From the NCBI GenBank assembly GCA_963978545.1, contig OZ021722.1, positions 7,025,201-7,089,200 of the forward strand: a DNA stretch of 64,000 nt, written 5' to 3'. A program made the translations under genes and the position numbers. Below are positions 1-11,163 of the stretch, piece after piece. This DNA is from Linyphia triangularis. Lineage: Eukaryota; Arthropoda; Arachnida; Araneae; Linyphiidae. Each line of letters opens with the position of its first letter. Positions within the stretch are counted from its first letter, which is position 1. The notes under the pieces are model-generated. The model was not told where the DNA came from. It saw only the letters and a list, made by a program, of their open reading frames with translations, and made no database searches.

Positions 1-56
1 CAGATGCATAGATAGAGCAGAATGCAAAATTTGTTCATTTGCTTGAATTTATGATG

Positions 57-300
57 ATTTGAAGTAAAGTGCTTGGTATAAGACTCCAAAAAACCTGATT
101 AAAAAAAAAAAAAAACGGTTTTAAGGAAAAAACGAAAAGTACCGTGAAATCCGTACGATTTTTTTAGCTGTTCGTACAACCGTACAAAATAGTAAAAATC
201 CGTACATTGTACGGATAATCAGTACAAGTTGGCAGGTATGCAAAGTAATTTCTAAATTAACTGGGTCAGAAGGTTATAAAATAGCGAGTATAGGGAACGA
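57..300. repeat. Remnant of a fold-back DNA element
   Basis: The segments at about 57-85 and 241-300 match the two ends of the fold-back element at 36234-37294. They share a stretch containing GCGAGTATAGGGAA at the right and CTTGGTATAA at the left. The interior (about 90-240) differs and carries repeated CCGTAC/GTACGG words, suggesting a replaced or inserted core. It is a degenerate copy with no coding capacity. Confidence 0.45.
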
Positions 301-630
301 TCCTTCATGGAACGAAATTTTGTTCATTAATATTGAAATATGACAAGCTTGTAGAGCAGAGTTAAAAATAATAAAAATAAATAAAAAAAATAATGATAAT
401 AATAATTAAAAAAAAAAATAGTAACCTTACTTCAATTTTTTTTATGTGCATAGGTGATTTTGCACTTGGACCAACCAAATGATGATAATTTCAAGAATTT
501 TTTTTTTTTTTTTTCCAAACATACTTATAGGAAATTATCAAAATTTTCATATAACAAACTATGCAGTTTAAAAAAGTTAAAGTTTAATAAATTGAAGGTC
601 TGGTGTAAATTCATACATGAATGTTGGCAT

Positions 631-997
631 AAAGAATGGTATATTATCATGATAATGTAGAAATTTTAAAATTCTTTTGCTTCTTACAAGGTAATATTCT
701 TTATACACATTTGTAATCTTCTTTTACAAGTAAATACTCCAGCAGATATAATTATAAATTTTATATTCTTAATCCGCACTGAAATGCGATGGCATTTAAT
801 TAAATTCTGTTATTAAAGAATGGTATATTATCATGATAATGTAGAAATTTTAAAATTCTTTTGCTTCTTACAAGGTAATATTCTTTATACACATTTGTAA
901 TCTTCTTTTACAAGTAATACTCCAGCAGATATAATTATAAATTTTATATTCTTAATCCGCACTGAAATGCGATGGCATTTAATTAAATTCTGTTATC
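631..997. repeat. Recent 184-bp tandem duplication
   Basis: The unit starting AAAGAATGGTATATTATC at 631 is repeated at 815. The period is 184 bp and the two copies are nearly identical (a single A is missing in the second). The high identity points to a young duplication inside the WDR33 intron. Each unit carries a small palindrome, TTATCATGATAA. No coding content is seen. Confidence 0.9.
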
Positions 998-1509
998 AAC
1001 ATTTTAACCTCACAATAAAGAAGCTGTACGTAATAATTAACGAAGAAATAGGCATGAAAAGAGGAAAAATTGGGTAGTTATGTTTTTCTTTAATTATGTT
1101 AAAAATAGTATTTTTTATTATGAGAAATCCAGAATCATGAGTTACAAATGGTCAAAATAGTGAGATATTGGTCCAAACAGTCATTTACATCTGAAAGTAT
1201 ATACAATGCTTTTATGTATATTTTACATAAGTGTAAAATAATTTAAACTTTTGAATGCATTAATTTTTTTTAACTTTTTTTAAAAATTTTGTTGTTGCAG
1301 GGTTCATACAGATTTTAAAAGGTGGAAAATAAGTTGTTTTAAGGGCTTTTTAATGACTTATTGAATTTTTTAAGGACCTCCTTACAAACTTGTAGCGACC
1401 AAAATGCATTGCTTACTTACACAAAATTAAAAACACTACATAATGAGGATCAAATAATATTTGAATAGAATTTTATTTATAACTTGGGCAACTTTTTTTT
1501 TTATGTGTA

Positions 1510-1932
1510 CAGGGTTCCCACTCAAATCACAGAATGAAAATCAATGACTTTTCATTTTTGAAGAACCTAATTAATGTTTTTAAGGACCAATGAAAATTCG
1601 TTTTCAGGCATCATGTCTATATTTATATTTTTAATAAAGTATATTCTACCAAAAAAGTTACAAGTTGGTGGATGCGTAACATAAATATGTCGGAAAATTC
1701 TGATACAGTGCAGATGAGTGGCGGTCACGCGGGGATAGCAAGTCCGAGTTGTATTTTTATAAATTTTGCAGTTGGACAAAATCTGTAAAAATTAAGGACT
1801 TTTAAGGACCTCTAAGCATTTTTAAGGACTTTTAAGCACCTTTAAGCATTTTCAAGCACTTTCAAGGCCTTGAAAACAAGTTCAAAAATATTAAGCACTT
1901 TTAATGACTTTCAAATGACCGTGGGAACCCTG
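1510..1932. mobile_element. Non-autonomous TIR element, family T1 (5-bp TSD GTGTA)
   Basis: The ends are CAGGGTTCCCAC at the left and GTGGGAACCCTG at the right, a perfect 12-bp inverted repeat. The flanks GTGTA at 1505-1509 and GTGTA at 1933-1937 form a 5-bp target site duplication. Inside the ends are many TTAAGGACYTTTAAG-like subterminal repeats. Further copies are at 18471, 22228, 36341 and 36450, with a diverged one at 14513. The element is 423 bp with no transposase, so it must have been mobilised in trans. CAGGG ends suggest the hAT superfamily, but 5-bp duplications are atypical for most hATs; a 5-bp-duplicating hAT group is the best guess. Confidence 0.88.
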
Positions 1933-2527
1933 GTGTAATGAAAGTCCATCCAACTTGAAGTAAAAAGAAGTAAAGTCTTCCTGGAAATAAGACTACTCCA
2001 AGCAACTTGGTAGACAAAACTTCTCCACCAATAAAAGAGGGGTCGAAACTTATAGACAGAGCAAATGCAAATCAAATTTGGAACAACTAAAAAAAGTTCC
2101 AAGAAAAAAAAATCGAAAATTAAGGACCATAAGGAAGATAAAGGCCTTTTTATAAGGATCCACCAAAAATAAGTGGTTCTTAAGGACTTTTAAGGACTGT
2201 GTGCAGGGGAATTTTATTGCATACAATGAAGAAGGAAAAGAACAACCTCCTCAAATTTTTCCTGTTTAAGCTAATTCTACTTAACTAAATATAAACAAGC
2301 AAGTTTTGTTCGTAAAGTTTTATAGGAAAACCTAGACGAACATGCATAAGATTTTGAAGTGTGAAAATACTTATGTCTATATGAAATAATGTTTGTAGTA
2401 GTGTATGAAACAAAAAGAAAGAAAGAAAGAAGTCGAGATTACTAAGACAAAAAGAAATTATTTTGCAAATACCAGATCAAGAAAATACAATTCAAGATAA
2501 TAACATTATAATTAAATATACAAAGAA

Positions 2528-2925
2528 GTGAAGTGAGTTTTCTAACAAAATTAAATAGGGATTTTAGGGATAATTCCAAAACTTTCAAGAACAGTTTAGG
2601 GAAAATTCCATAAAATTTTAGGGATAATTATAAAAATTTTAGAGATACTTCCAAACATTTTAAGGATATTTCTTTTAAAGCTGACATAGGGTCCTAACAA
2701 ACATATTCTTTTCAAAAATTTTAATACCGGAAAAAACTGCAAATTGAAAAATAATAATAATAATAATTAATGTCAAACAATTTTCAACAAAACAAGCTAT
2801 ATAACCAAACAATTATGGTGTTTTTTAATTAAAACCACTTATTTAATTTTTAAGCAACATTCAAAGTACTCCAACAACAAAAAATTGTGCTTCAACTTTA
2901 AAACTTACTAACATGGATTTGGATA
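2528..2925. repeat. Dispersed repeat R1
   Basis: This is an old AT-rich dispersed repeat containing several AGGGATAATTCC-like words and the marker AATACCGG. A second copy lies at 17331-17860 (split by a SINE) and an inverted partial copy at 28633-28840. The ends are not clear and there is no coding capacity, so I leave it unclassified. Confidence 0.6.
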
Positions 2926-3909
2926 CATTAAACAAATGATCTTCAAGTGAGCAAAGATCTCACAACTACTGATCAATCAAATGGTCTGTATTGGCAGGGC
3001 TCCAGAAAAATATTTTCTTTCTGCGTACACAAATGCCATTGCCAAAAATTTCCTGTGAGTCTGCGGGCTTTAAATTATACTGCTGAAGAAAATTAAATGT
3101 TACGTACTATTGAGAATTAAAAGTTGTTTAGTTCAAAATCTTTTTGGCATTGATTTTGGAAGCACCACTCTGCAGGATAAACATCGGTTTCTAAAGGCAC
3201 ATTTCCAGCTGCAATATTAGGTCATTGGTACTGGGTTGGCTTAAAGGTTAAGCTTGTGAAACGATAGCAAACACTTATGAAAGGAGGCATGCTGGACAAG
3301 CATAACTATTTTCATTTTTGTGCTTTCGATTTAAATGCTGTGAATAGTTTTGCTTCAACATTTTTTGCATATACTGCATTTTATCTTCATTGTCTTGCTT
3401 GGATAGCTCCTTATCATTTTAAAGAAAAATGTGGTTTCTTTTAAATTACAATAGAATATCCAAGAATTCTTTCAAATTAAAAAGAAGAATGAAGGAAATG
3501 AACTCTCAGTGTAATTACATGTTTCAATAGGTTCAGATCCCAAAATCAGGAAATAAAAACCCCTTCCCCTCTTATGTCAACACTTCTCCCTTCCCTGTCC
3601 AACCTAACTGGAATTTCTCCTTCCTATATAGAAGTAACAGGTGGTGAACTATAGTAGTACCCCCCCCCCCCCCGCAACCTCTCCCTTCCCAGCATAACGG
3701 GAGTCAACAACTCCCCCTTTCCCGCCCTGTCTAACTAGAATTTCTCCATTAAAAAAAAACAAAAAAAAACGACATTTGACTTTAATTTCCTTCGTACATC
3801 GTACGCGCGTACGTCCATTTTATCAGACTCTGTGTATTGGTAACAAAAAACAAGAAGAAACTGAAAAACAATTCATGCAACAAATGCCAAATACTTCTTA
3901 AAATCTTAC

Positions 3910-4005
3910 CTGCAGAATGGTTTCAAAATTAAAAGTTAATCCATTCCAAAGAGTGAATTCTCCACTTGATGCCCCAGTCACGAGACGTCGACCTTCAGGT
4001 GTCCA
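3910..4005 (-). CDS. WDR33: WDR33 coding exon 4 (last in window)
   Basis: This exon has 32 codons encoding [17 protein letters not shown] followed by [15 protein letters not shown]. That is the start of the first WD40 blade of the CPSF subunit WDR33/Pfs2, including the conserved G-x-F-T-L-W strand. The acceptor is TTTACAG immediately upstream (4012-4006) and the donor is GTAAGA immediately downstream. Both junctions are phase 0, continuing in frame from the exon at 5589-5485. The match to the conserved family sequence is near-exact, so the call is firm. The next blades lie beyond the left edge of the window. Confidence 0.96.
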
Positions 4006-4194
4006 CTGTAAACATTACAATTTAAAGTGTGATAATTTGAATAAAGAAAACATTTAATATACATATATAAATAAAAAGAATTTGATAATGCTTAAAATAA
4101 ATGCAAAAATATATTCAATCTCATATAAAATAATAAAACCTATGAAAACAAAGTTATAATATAATTCCTTTATATGCATAGGCAATTTTTGTAT

Positions 4195-4680
4195 TCATTA
4201 ACAAAGTACCACTTCTTTTGCCAGCGTATGCTTGGTGTTGGCGTCTAATTTTAAATATTATAAATATCTCTATCAGCAAAATATGCGACACAAACTACTT
4301 TCCAAAATGTATTAATTAAAAAAGAATGTAAATTTATGCACTCACATCCAAACATCTTTTATTTATTCTGATTAAAACAATTTTATTGTATATTTATTAA
4401 AACAATTTTGGCGACAGGAAAGAGTTTTTTCAATAATCGGTTAATTGCCATTTCAGCGTGATTGGATGACAACAAGATGGTTTATTAGTATTCTGTAAAA
4501 ATGACCTTTTAGTGAGTGACAGCCACCAAATTTTGATAGAATGCATTGTCATCAACATCAAATCTATCTGTCAAGTTTCAGCCTGATTGGATCACAGCAA
4601 GGAGGTAAATTAGACCTCTGCAACAACCTCAATCAACAAACGTACACACAAAATTGAAGTTAATATAAAGAATTTAAAAA
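4195..4680. repeat. Dispersed repeat R2
   Basis: A roughly 480-bp repeat in the WDR33 intron between exons 3 and 4. Related copies lie at 19385-19860, 33308-33680 (with internal duplication) and 52855-55200 (split by a Helitron). Shared landmarks are ATCAGCAAAATATGCG, the ATTAAAACAATTTT words and a GTTTCAGCCTGATTGGAT segment. No clear inverted ends or coding capacity are visible, so the class is unknown. Confidence 0.65.
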
Positions 4681-5484
4681 ACGCAAAGTTCCTACTATTT
4701 TTGTTATATATTGGTGGATGCATTTGGCACATTTAAGAATTGTTTTTCAAGAAGTTGATCAGAGTGAGATACTGTACTCTATTACTGATATATAATGAAA
4801 TTTGATTTGGAAAGAAAAGCAGCTCATGTCATTGGTCGGTCTCGTGATAAATCGTGCAAGTATCAAATGGGATTTTTTTAACATTTAAGTTCTAATTATC
4901 AACACATAATGAAGAAAATTGTTTGAAGTGGACAATTTTACCTTTAAAACAGTAATACATTTATAGTAGTTTATAGTATGGCAGGAAAAAAAGAGGATTA
5001 TTGCCTACATAGAATGGAACCCTCACAGAGTTCCAAAATACCCTAGAGTCTAAAAATAACATATAAGTAACTTTTATAATAAAGACTTATTATAGTAGGA
5101 TTTGAAGTATATTAATATTGAGTTTTTTTGTGTGCATTTTTTTTGCAACAAAGAAAAGAAAAAAAACTCTTTTGTTTACAAGCATAAGGAACAATGTTGA
5201 GATACTTAACTAAGAACTATATTGCCACGAAATAGTTTGTTTTATCACGATCTACTTTAAGAATACGACTCGCCACAACCAACACTGAATTGATTGTTTC
5301 GAACTAGACAACAAGTTAGGCCCTTAACTCTTCCCATCAAACAAATTTGTAAAAACTCGAAAAACATCACATACCCCAATCTTTAAATTGACAATCTTAA
5401 AACAATGGAAACAAAAAGTATGTAAGTAGAACGGCATTCGATAATACTATGAATACATATAGGTATAATATAACGTTCACTTAC

Positions 5485-5589
5485 AGCAACACAAAATATG
5501 GGGCACCTCATCTTATTGGTGGAAGTGCGAACGAACTTGGTGGTGACTGCATTGATGGGATTGTCAGGCATACTTAGAGGTGGAGTCAT
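5485..5589 (-). CDS. WDR33: WDR33 coding exon 3
   Basis: This exon has 35 codons. It contains the highly conserved [17 protein letters not shown] segment that precedes the first WD40 repeat in WDR33 (the yeast Pfs2 family). The acceptor CAG is at 5592-5590 after a pyrimidine-poor but acceptable tract, and the donor is GTAAGT at 5484-5479. Phase is 0 at both ends. The exon ends CPIFCVA, where vertebrate WDR33 has a basic residue before the WTPEGRR of the next exon; I read this as a lineage difference, not an error. Confidence 0.97.
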
Positions 5590-5780
5590 CTGAGCAAGAT
5601 TAAAAGGCAAATTAAATATAAAAATAAAAACTAAACAAATTGCAGTTACATGAAAGTATATGTAAAACACTTGTAAAGCACTTAACAAACAGACTTGAAT
5701 AATGTTCCATTCCATTAACAAAAAAAAAAATTAAATGATTACTTACTTAAATTATAGAGTTAAACCCGTTAATGTGTAAT

Positions 5781-6296
5781 CGTTTAACACGAAATCCCAT
5801 TTAATGCGAAGTAAAAGCAGTTCTCCATACAATGAAGCTTATACTTGACGTTAATTTATTCGTTTAACACGAAATACTATTTAATGCGAAGTAAAAGCAG
5901 TTCTCCATACAATGAAGCTTATACTTGACGTTAATTTATTCGTTTAACACGAAATCCCATTTAATGCGAAGTAAAAGCAGTTCTCCATACAATGAAGCTT
6001 ATACTTGACGTTAATTTATTCGTTTAACACGAAATCCCATTTAATGCGAAGTAAAAGCAGTTCTCCATACAATGAAGCTTATACTTGACGTTAATTTATT
6101 CGTTTAACACGAAATCCCATTTAATGCGAAGTAAAAGCAGTTCTCCATACAATGAAGCTTATACTTGACGTTAATTTATTCGTTTAACACGAAATCCCAT
6201 TTAATGCGAAGTAAAAGCAGTTCTCCATACAATGAAGCTTATACTTGACGTTAATTTATTCGTTTAACACGAAATCCTATTTAATGTGAAGTAAAA
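5781..6296. repeat. 80-bp minisatellite in WDR33 intron
   Basis: Head-to-tail units begin CGTTTAACACGAAAT at 5781, 5861, 5941, 6021, 6101, 6181 and 6261. The period is exactly 80 bp, giving about 6.4 copies. The internal units are almost identical and the last one decays. Each unit contains two inverted words, TTCGTTTAACACGAA and CATTTAATGCGAAG, so it can form small hairpins. It has no coding sense and no CRISPR-like repeat/spacer layout. Confidence 0.95.
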
Positions 6297-6304
6297 AAAA
6301 GAAA

Positions 6305-6612
6305 GTTTACAGCAATGTTTTTTCTTCTTCAAATTTCTCCACAATTTTTTCCAGATGTGTAGTCAACCCTGATCAAATAGAGCATGTATGCTAAGGAAAA
6401 AAAATGCCAATTTTTGAAAATAGTTTTGGAGGTAATGAAATTTTTTTAATTTTTCGCTAACATTAAACTACCAATGATTACCACAAGGAATTTGCCAAGT
6501 GAATAGCGCCAAAATATGGATGAGCAAGCAAATGTACCTTTAAAATCTTGTTAGAAAAATCCTCCAATTTCCGTAAAAAAAATTAAAAATCCCCGGGAAT
6601 TCCCCGATTTTT
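6305..6612. mobile_element. Partial copy of TIR family T2 (CAGGGTGGCCAC)
   Basis: Homologous to the right portion of the element ending at 22928 and to the inverted copy near 27066-27453. Shared features are the TCAAATTTCTCCA segment, the GCGCCAAAATA(T/C) segment, and the end AAGTTCTGTGGCCA. The left terminus is missing or too diverged to place. Non-coding. Confidence 0.5.
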
Positions 6613-6823
6613 AAGTTCTGTGGCCAATCAGTGAATGATTGTGGCATCAGTGAAACACTAATAATGTGGCATACTAATATTTTTAACCATGGGCTACCAC
6701 TAGTAAAAGAAGAGGCCCTGTATTTCAGATTGTTGTTGCTGTCTGATTGATCGACTACAAACTTATGTTTTAAAAACAATCAAGAGCTTCTTTTATGCTG
6801 GCAACCCTGTATTACCTGCTAAG

Positions 6824-6923
6824 ATATAGAATGCAGTGTATATTTGTTTCCAAAATTAATAACAATTCAAGTAATATAGAATGCAGTGTATATATGTTTT
6901 CAATTTAATAGCAATTCAAGTAA
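6824..6923. repeat. 50-bp tandem duplication
   Basis: Two adjacent units begin ATATAGAATGCAGTGTATAT at 6824 and 6874, with a few substitutions between them. This is a simple local duplication in the WDR33 intron. Confidence 0.8.
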
Positions 6924-7196
6924 AATGTAATAATCAGTTTTATCATTTATAGTTAAATTATTTCATCATTACTAAATAAAACCATGGGTCTATTGAATAA
7001 ATATACCTTACACTTGAAAACCAGAAATTTCTAACAGAAATCAGTTTAGAAGATCGGTTTCTTGACGAAATTTTCTTGCATGTCAAAACCAATGAAACCC
7101 ACTCAGTGAATACTCAAGTTATAGTGACATCAATATATTATCATGAGTCAAATTTCTTACAAACCAGTATTAATGATTAAAATATATCATTCTTAC

Positions 7197-7265
7197 CTCT
7201 GTATAATAAGCAGGGTCTGGCTGGACTGCCCGCCGGTCCCTGTAGTCCCTTTGCCATACCCGGGA
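7197..7265 (-). CDS. WDR33: WDR33 coding exon 2
   Basis: A short exon of 23 codons reading SRVWQRDYRDRRAVQPDPAY then YTE. This matches the conserved W-Q-R-D-x-R-D-x-R-A-x-Q-P-D block in the N-terminal region of WDR33. The acceptor TTTTACAG (7273-7266) and donor GTAAGA (7196-7191) are both good. Phase is 0 on both sides, joining the exon ending in VIKHIE to the exon beginning MTPPLS. Confidence 0.96.
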
Positions 7266-7637
7266 CTGTAAAATTAATTACAGAAATTAAACAAAATATC
7301 TACGTAATTAGAAGTTAACACATCAATATTTGCTAAATTTTTTAGTTAGGGACCTAGGGGTCAATTTAAAAAAAAATGCAGGTTCTTTAACGAATCAATT
7401 AAAAAATTCAACTGTGAGAAATGAATCCTTTATGAAATAATAAAAACGTGGAAAAATTTCTTCACAAGTAATAAAGCAAATAGAATCTGTATAATCAAAT
7501 TAGGTAATGTCTTCATTTTAAAAATTTTTAATCAAATGGTTAAAATGTAGTCTTTTGAAAACAATGTCATTTTAAACTTCAATTCGGGCATGTAATTTTT
7601 TTTCTTTTTTATACATATCCTGCAAAATAGGTGGACT

Positions 7638-8011
7638 CAGGGCCCGATTTAGAATTTTTTTTACTGTAGGCCCAACATTCAGAGAGGGGCCCCCAATAGC
7701 AAATATGTATTTTCTTACGTCACAATATTACCAGATCAAGCTACATTCATTAAGACTAACTTTTTACAATTAAAACTCATAGTTTACTTTCACATGATTT
7801 TTTTGTTATAATTAGTATGATCTTGATTTCCTCTATCTAACTTAACTCTCTGTGACTATAAAAAATATGGAATTTGAGGATGTGTAACTAAAATTTTTTT
7901 ATTATTTTTGTTCAGTACTTCCCATAAAAAGACCATTATTTTTAAAAATTTCAGAAAACTTTCAAAATTTGGGGGCCCCTAGGCTCGGGCCTAATGATAA
8001 ATCAGGCCCTG
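7638..8011. mobile_element. Non-autonomous hAT-like element with 8-bp TSD
   Basis: The left end is CAGGGCCCGATTTA. The right end, read inward, is CAGGGCCTGATTTA. The flanking GGTGGACT at 7630-7637 and 8012-8019 is an exact 8-bp target duplication, the hAT signature. GC-rich subterminal blocks (GGGGCCCCC / GGGGGCCCC) lie just inside each end. At 374 bp with no ORF, it is a MITE. It lies in the intron between WDR33 exons 1 and 2. Confidence 0.93.
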
Positions 8012-8249
8012 GGTGGACTGTTTAATTTATTTTCCTTGGGAAAAAAAACTGTTTTTTATCACAAATGATTTTAATTTATAACATTTTCACATCCACCCAT
8101 AATATTTAAAATTGTGTAGCCGTGCATTTATATATAAATATATTATTATTGTGAAATTCCCCAAAAGTGGGGACTAGTACTTTCCTCACCAGCTGCCACT
8201 GAACATCTTCTTATAATTTTTCACTAAATATATTTATCTCTTAGACCAA

Positions 8250-8640
8250 AGAAAAAAAATGGTTTGTTTCCTGTAACCTGATCAACCCTAAAATAAAAAA
8301 AATTCCAACCTTAAAGTTGTTTTTTTTTAACTTTTTAAAATATTTCATTATGTATAAAAAAAGTCATTAAAGCAATTGATTAAGAGGAACAGTTAAACCT
8401 GAAGAAGCTCTAAAATAACCAATTTAGGTATCAGGATATTGTCCCACAAAAAATATACCCAAGAGTTTACATCACTGATCAATTTTAAATTTTACATTAA
8501 TACTCCAAAACTTCTTTTTGTGTATTTGCTAAAAATATTTAGTAAAAAAAAAACTTTTTCCTACCTATCCCAATATTTTTGCCCATAAAACAGGAAAAAC
8601 TCTTTTTTTTTTACCTTATGAGCTAAATAGTTTTAAATAC
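8250..8640. repeat. Dispersed repeat R3
   Basis: Matches 29470-29860 (KANSL2 intron 1) over roughly 390 bp at moderate identity. Shared words include TGTTTCCTG(T/C)AACCTGA and TCACTGATCAATTTT. An inverted fragment of the same start (GGGTAGGTCAGGTT) follows the second copy at about 29840. Unclassified and non-coding. Confidence 0.55.
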
Positions 8641-9544
8641 TACACTTTCCTTTACCATTATATATATTCAGTTATAACTGGCCATTTCTTAATGAAGAGC
8701 TTATTTTGTGATTTAAAAAAATATGATTCTTAGTTATGAATTAAGTATTCAAAATCCTGCATTTAAACAAGAAATTTTATGCAAAAATTTCAAATTAAAT
8801 GTAAAAATAAAATATTCATATTTATTCATGGCCACCTAATATTAAACCAAAAGAATATACATATTTATTAAGTTCATTTGAATATGTCTTTGGTTATAAA
8901 AAAGCATAATATTTATTTAAAAAAAAAAAAAAATTATGAAATACACACTTGAAAAAACTAATTTTGAAAGTTCCTCTTGGTAATTTATGACAAGTCTAAT
9001 TAAACATTAACTCTTTATTTAAAGGGTGAAAACAGTCAAAATGTGAAAAAGAGGGATATATATATATATATGTTGTGTTATTTTGAAGTACAAAAATAGC
9101 TGAACAAGAATGTATTTGTGTACGGAACAGTGGTACAGATAAAAAAAAATCAAATAATAAAAAGGTGAGGGTGGGGGGGGGGGATAGGCAAGTTTCGTCT
9201 GATAAAGCTCGATAACAGTCCATTAAAAATAATAAAATTGTAGAAAAAGAAGAACTGAAAAAAAAGGAAGATTTTCACACCTGTTATTACTATATAAAAA
9301 AAAATAACAATACGTAATAATAATTAAAAGTCAATTTGAATAAGATAAAACATATTTGTTTCATTAACTTTCCATTGGGTGCAATAATTGATAACCGAGT
9401 TTAAGTTTTACGAGCACACATTCAAAATATATAATACGATATAATATATGAAACAACAAAATTGCTGTGCTTTGCCTATCTCTTCAAATGCATCTGAGGT
9501 ATGATTGAAAATGTGTGAATTTCAAAGGAATGAGAATCACTTAC

Positions 9545-9769
9545 TTCAATGTGTTTTATAACAGATGTGTTGTAGTCTACAGTCTTCCTCGTTACCGCTT
9601 TCCTCAGTCGTTTTCCATCAAACTCGATGGCCTGCTGACCTGGTGTCCCCTGGGGCAAGTGGGGTCTAAAGCCCCCTACGTGATTGGGCTTCTGGAAGTT
9701 CTGAGGGGGCTGGAATTTGGGAACATAGGTGAAACGGGGGATTGGGGTGACTTGCGGAACTTGCATCAT
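9545..9769 (-). CDS. WDR33: WDR33, N-terminal coding exon (pre-mRNA 3'-end processing)
   Basis: WDR33 is a nuclear WD40 protein and a core subunit of CPSF. With CPSF30 it contacts the AAUAAA signal and so directs cleavage and polyadenylation of pre-mRNA. This exon supplies residues 1-75. It starts with two adjacent ATG codons, followed by a Pro-rich, aromatic stretch ([15 protein letters not shown]) and then the family hallmark [18 protein letters not shown]. The donor GTAAGT is at 9544-9539. I take the first ATG at 9769. An in-frame stop lies at 9838-9836, and two possible acceptors (CAG ending at 9788 or 9783) show that a 5' untranslated or extended exon lies upstream. The four exons in the window encode 165 residues in frame; the rest is off the left edge. 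Confidence 0.96.
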
Positions 9770-10070
9770 GATTGTGAGATTTCTGGACTGGAAAAGTATA
9801 CATTTGAAAATAACTACATTGGCAATAAATGGGTATCACACTCCTAATAAAAAGCATATACATTTGATAGAAAATAATTTAGAGGAGGAGGTAGGTGTAT
9901 AAAATAGAAAATCAGTACAAAAATGAATGCAAGCACTATTCAGAAAATTACAATCACATCTAAGGTCCATATTATACAGAGTCCCTCTAATGGTGCACGC
10001 TCTATAGTTTCCGACGCTCAGAGAAGCCACTCTAAGCGAAACATGCAATCCTATGGAACTTATTATCAGG

Positions 10071-10253
10071 GTTGGTTGGTTGTATTCACATTATCTGGCG
10101 CCGTCAGCAACACGAGGGCTATAATGCGCCGAAACATTCGTTATTAGACAAGCCAACATACATTTACAAACACCCATGCCTAACACGGGACTCGAACCCG
10201 CAACCTTGTTGTCTAGAAGCTAGCACGCTAACCACTATACCGTTTGGTCGGCC
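10071..10253 (-). mobile_element. tRNA-derived SINE, family S1 (11-bp TSD)
   Basis: Read on the minus strand, it starts GGCCGACCAAACGGTATAGT and has an A-box-like TATAGTGGTTAGCG and a B-box GGGTTCGAGTCCCGTG. The tRNA-unrelated body carries TTGGCTTGTCTAATAACGAA and ends in a run of CAACCAACC. The direct repeat TTATTATCAGG at 10060-10070 and 10254-10264 is the target duplication, which shows LINE-driven retroposition. Other copies are at 17606, 42278, 51963 and a fragment near 49583. Confidence 0.93.
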
Positions 10254-11077
10254 TTATTATCAGGAATGTGAAAATCCAAAAATTTGAAATGAAAGATCAT
10301 GCAAAAGAACATTAAACAAAAAGTATGATTTAAATTATCAAAATTACAGCTCAAATGGATTACATATTTATAACAAGGCATTGGTAAAAGTGAGAAATCA
10401 ATAAAAAGCATACGATTTTTAACTAGCTTTTTCTTTTTTCTTTTTTTTTTTTGCTTCGATGGATTGCTACAAACGTTTTTGTGCTAATAGCGCTAAGGGA
10501 GAGAAATGCTACATGTAACTGGCATGGTACAATTTGCAAGTAAAAAAAAATCAAATTTTCACACAGCAAATAAATTTTAAACAATTATATCTAAAAAAAA
10601 AAAAAATTCCTAACTTTTAAACTATTATTTATACCTAACTAAAGTTAAACTGAAAAATTGCTGTTTAAACAAAAATAAATAATTTAACATACAATAGCAG
10701 TTAAAATTACAATTTCTAATAAAAATATGCAGTCAGAATGGAGAATTGCGACTAAATCCTTAGATCAGAGTAACTAATAGAGATAAAGGCCGGCAGTTTG
10801 CAAAAAAAGTGGTCGATACATCGGAAATATGGGGCAGTCTGAACGTACACAGGTTAATATAACAGGTCACATTATTAGAAATCAAAATAAAAGAAGGTAA
10901 CAAGTGAAGTTTCAACATATTTCAACTCAAGGGCTTGTTTAAAATAAACTCATTAACAAGTTAACAATAGAGTCACAGAACGAAATTCTAAAATTAAATG
11001 TCATGAATTCTTGTGATACTATAACGCAAGTGTATTTTAAATGAAATGCTAAAATGCCATTAGTAATAAAATCTTAC

Positions 11078-11163
11078 CTAAAAGCCTTGCAATCCGCTAC
11101 TATCTGATAAAAAGAACTTTGATCATATTTGTTAATGGATACAGGATAAATCCAAATTTCATT
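11078..11163 (-). other. Candidate exon of unknown identity upstream of WDR33
   Basis: On the minus strand, 86 bp are bounded by an acceptor TTTTTTTGCAG and a donor AG/GTAAGA. One frame is open throughout and reads NEIWIYPVSINKYDQSSFY and onwards. If it were spliced to the acceptor whose CAG ends at 9783, the frame would run into the WDR33 start codons without a stop. It could be a 5' exon of WDR33, an exon of an unrecognised gene, or a chance arrangement. I do not recognise the peptide. Confidence 0.35.

Larger units (their letters stand above)
1..3909 (-). other. WDR33: WDR33 intron (partial, runs off the left edge)
   Basis: This is the intron that follows the WDR33 exon at 4005-3910; it begins with the donor GTAAGA at 3909-3904 on the minus strand. 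I looked for the next expected WD40 coding segment on the minus strand and found none, so the next exon lies outside the window. The stretch holds mobile elements and repeats listed separately, a C15-type homopolymer near 3661 inside a CT-rich pair of degenerate repeats (3545-3750), and otherwise AT-rich sequence with no supportable gene. Confidence 0.8.

Noticed and set aside
5781..6296. CRISPR-like array
   Set aside because: Units are contiguous 80-bp repeats without distinct spacers, in a eukaryotic intron.
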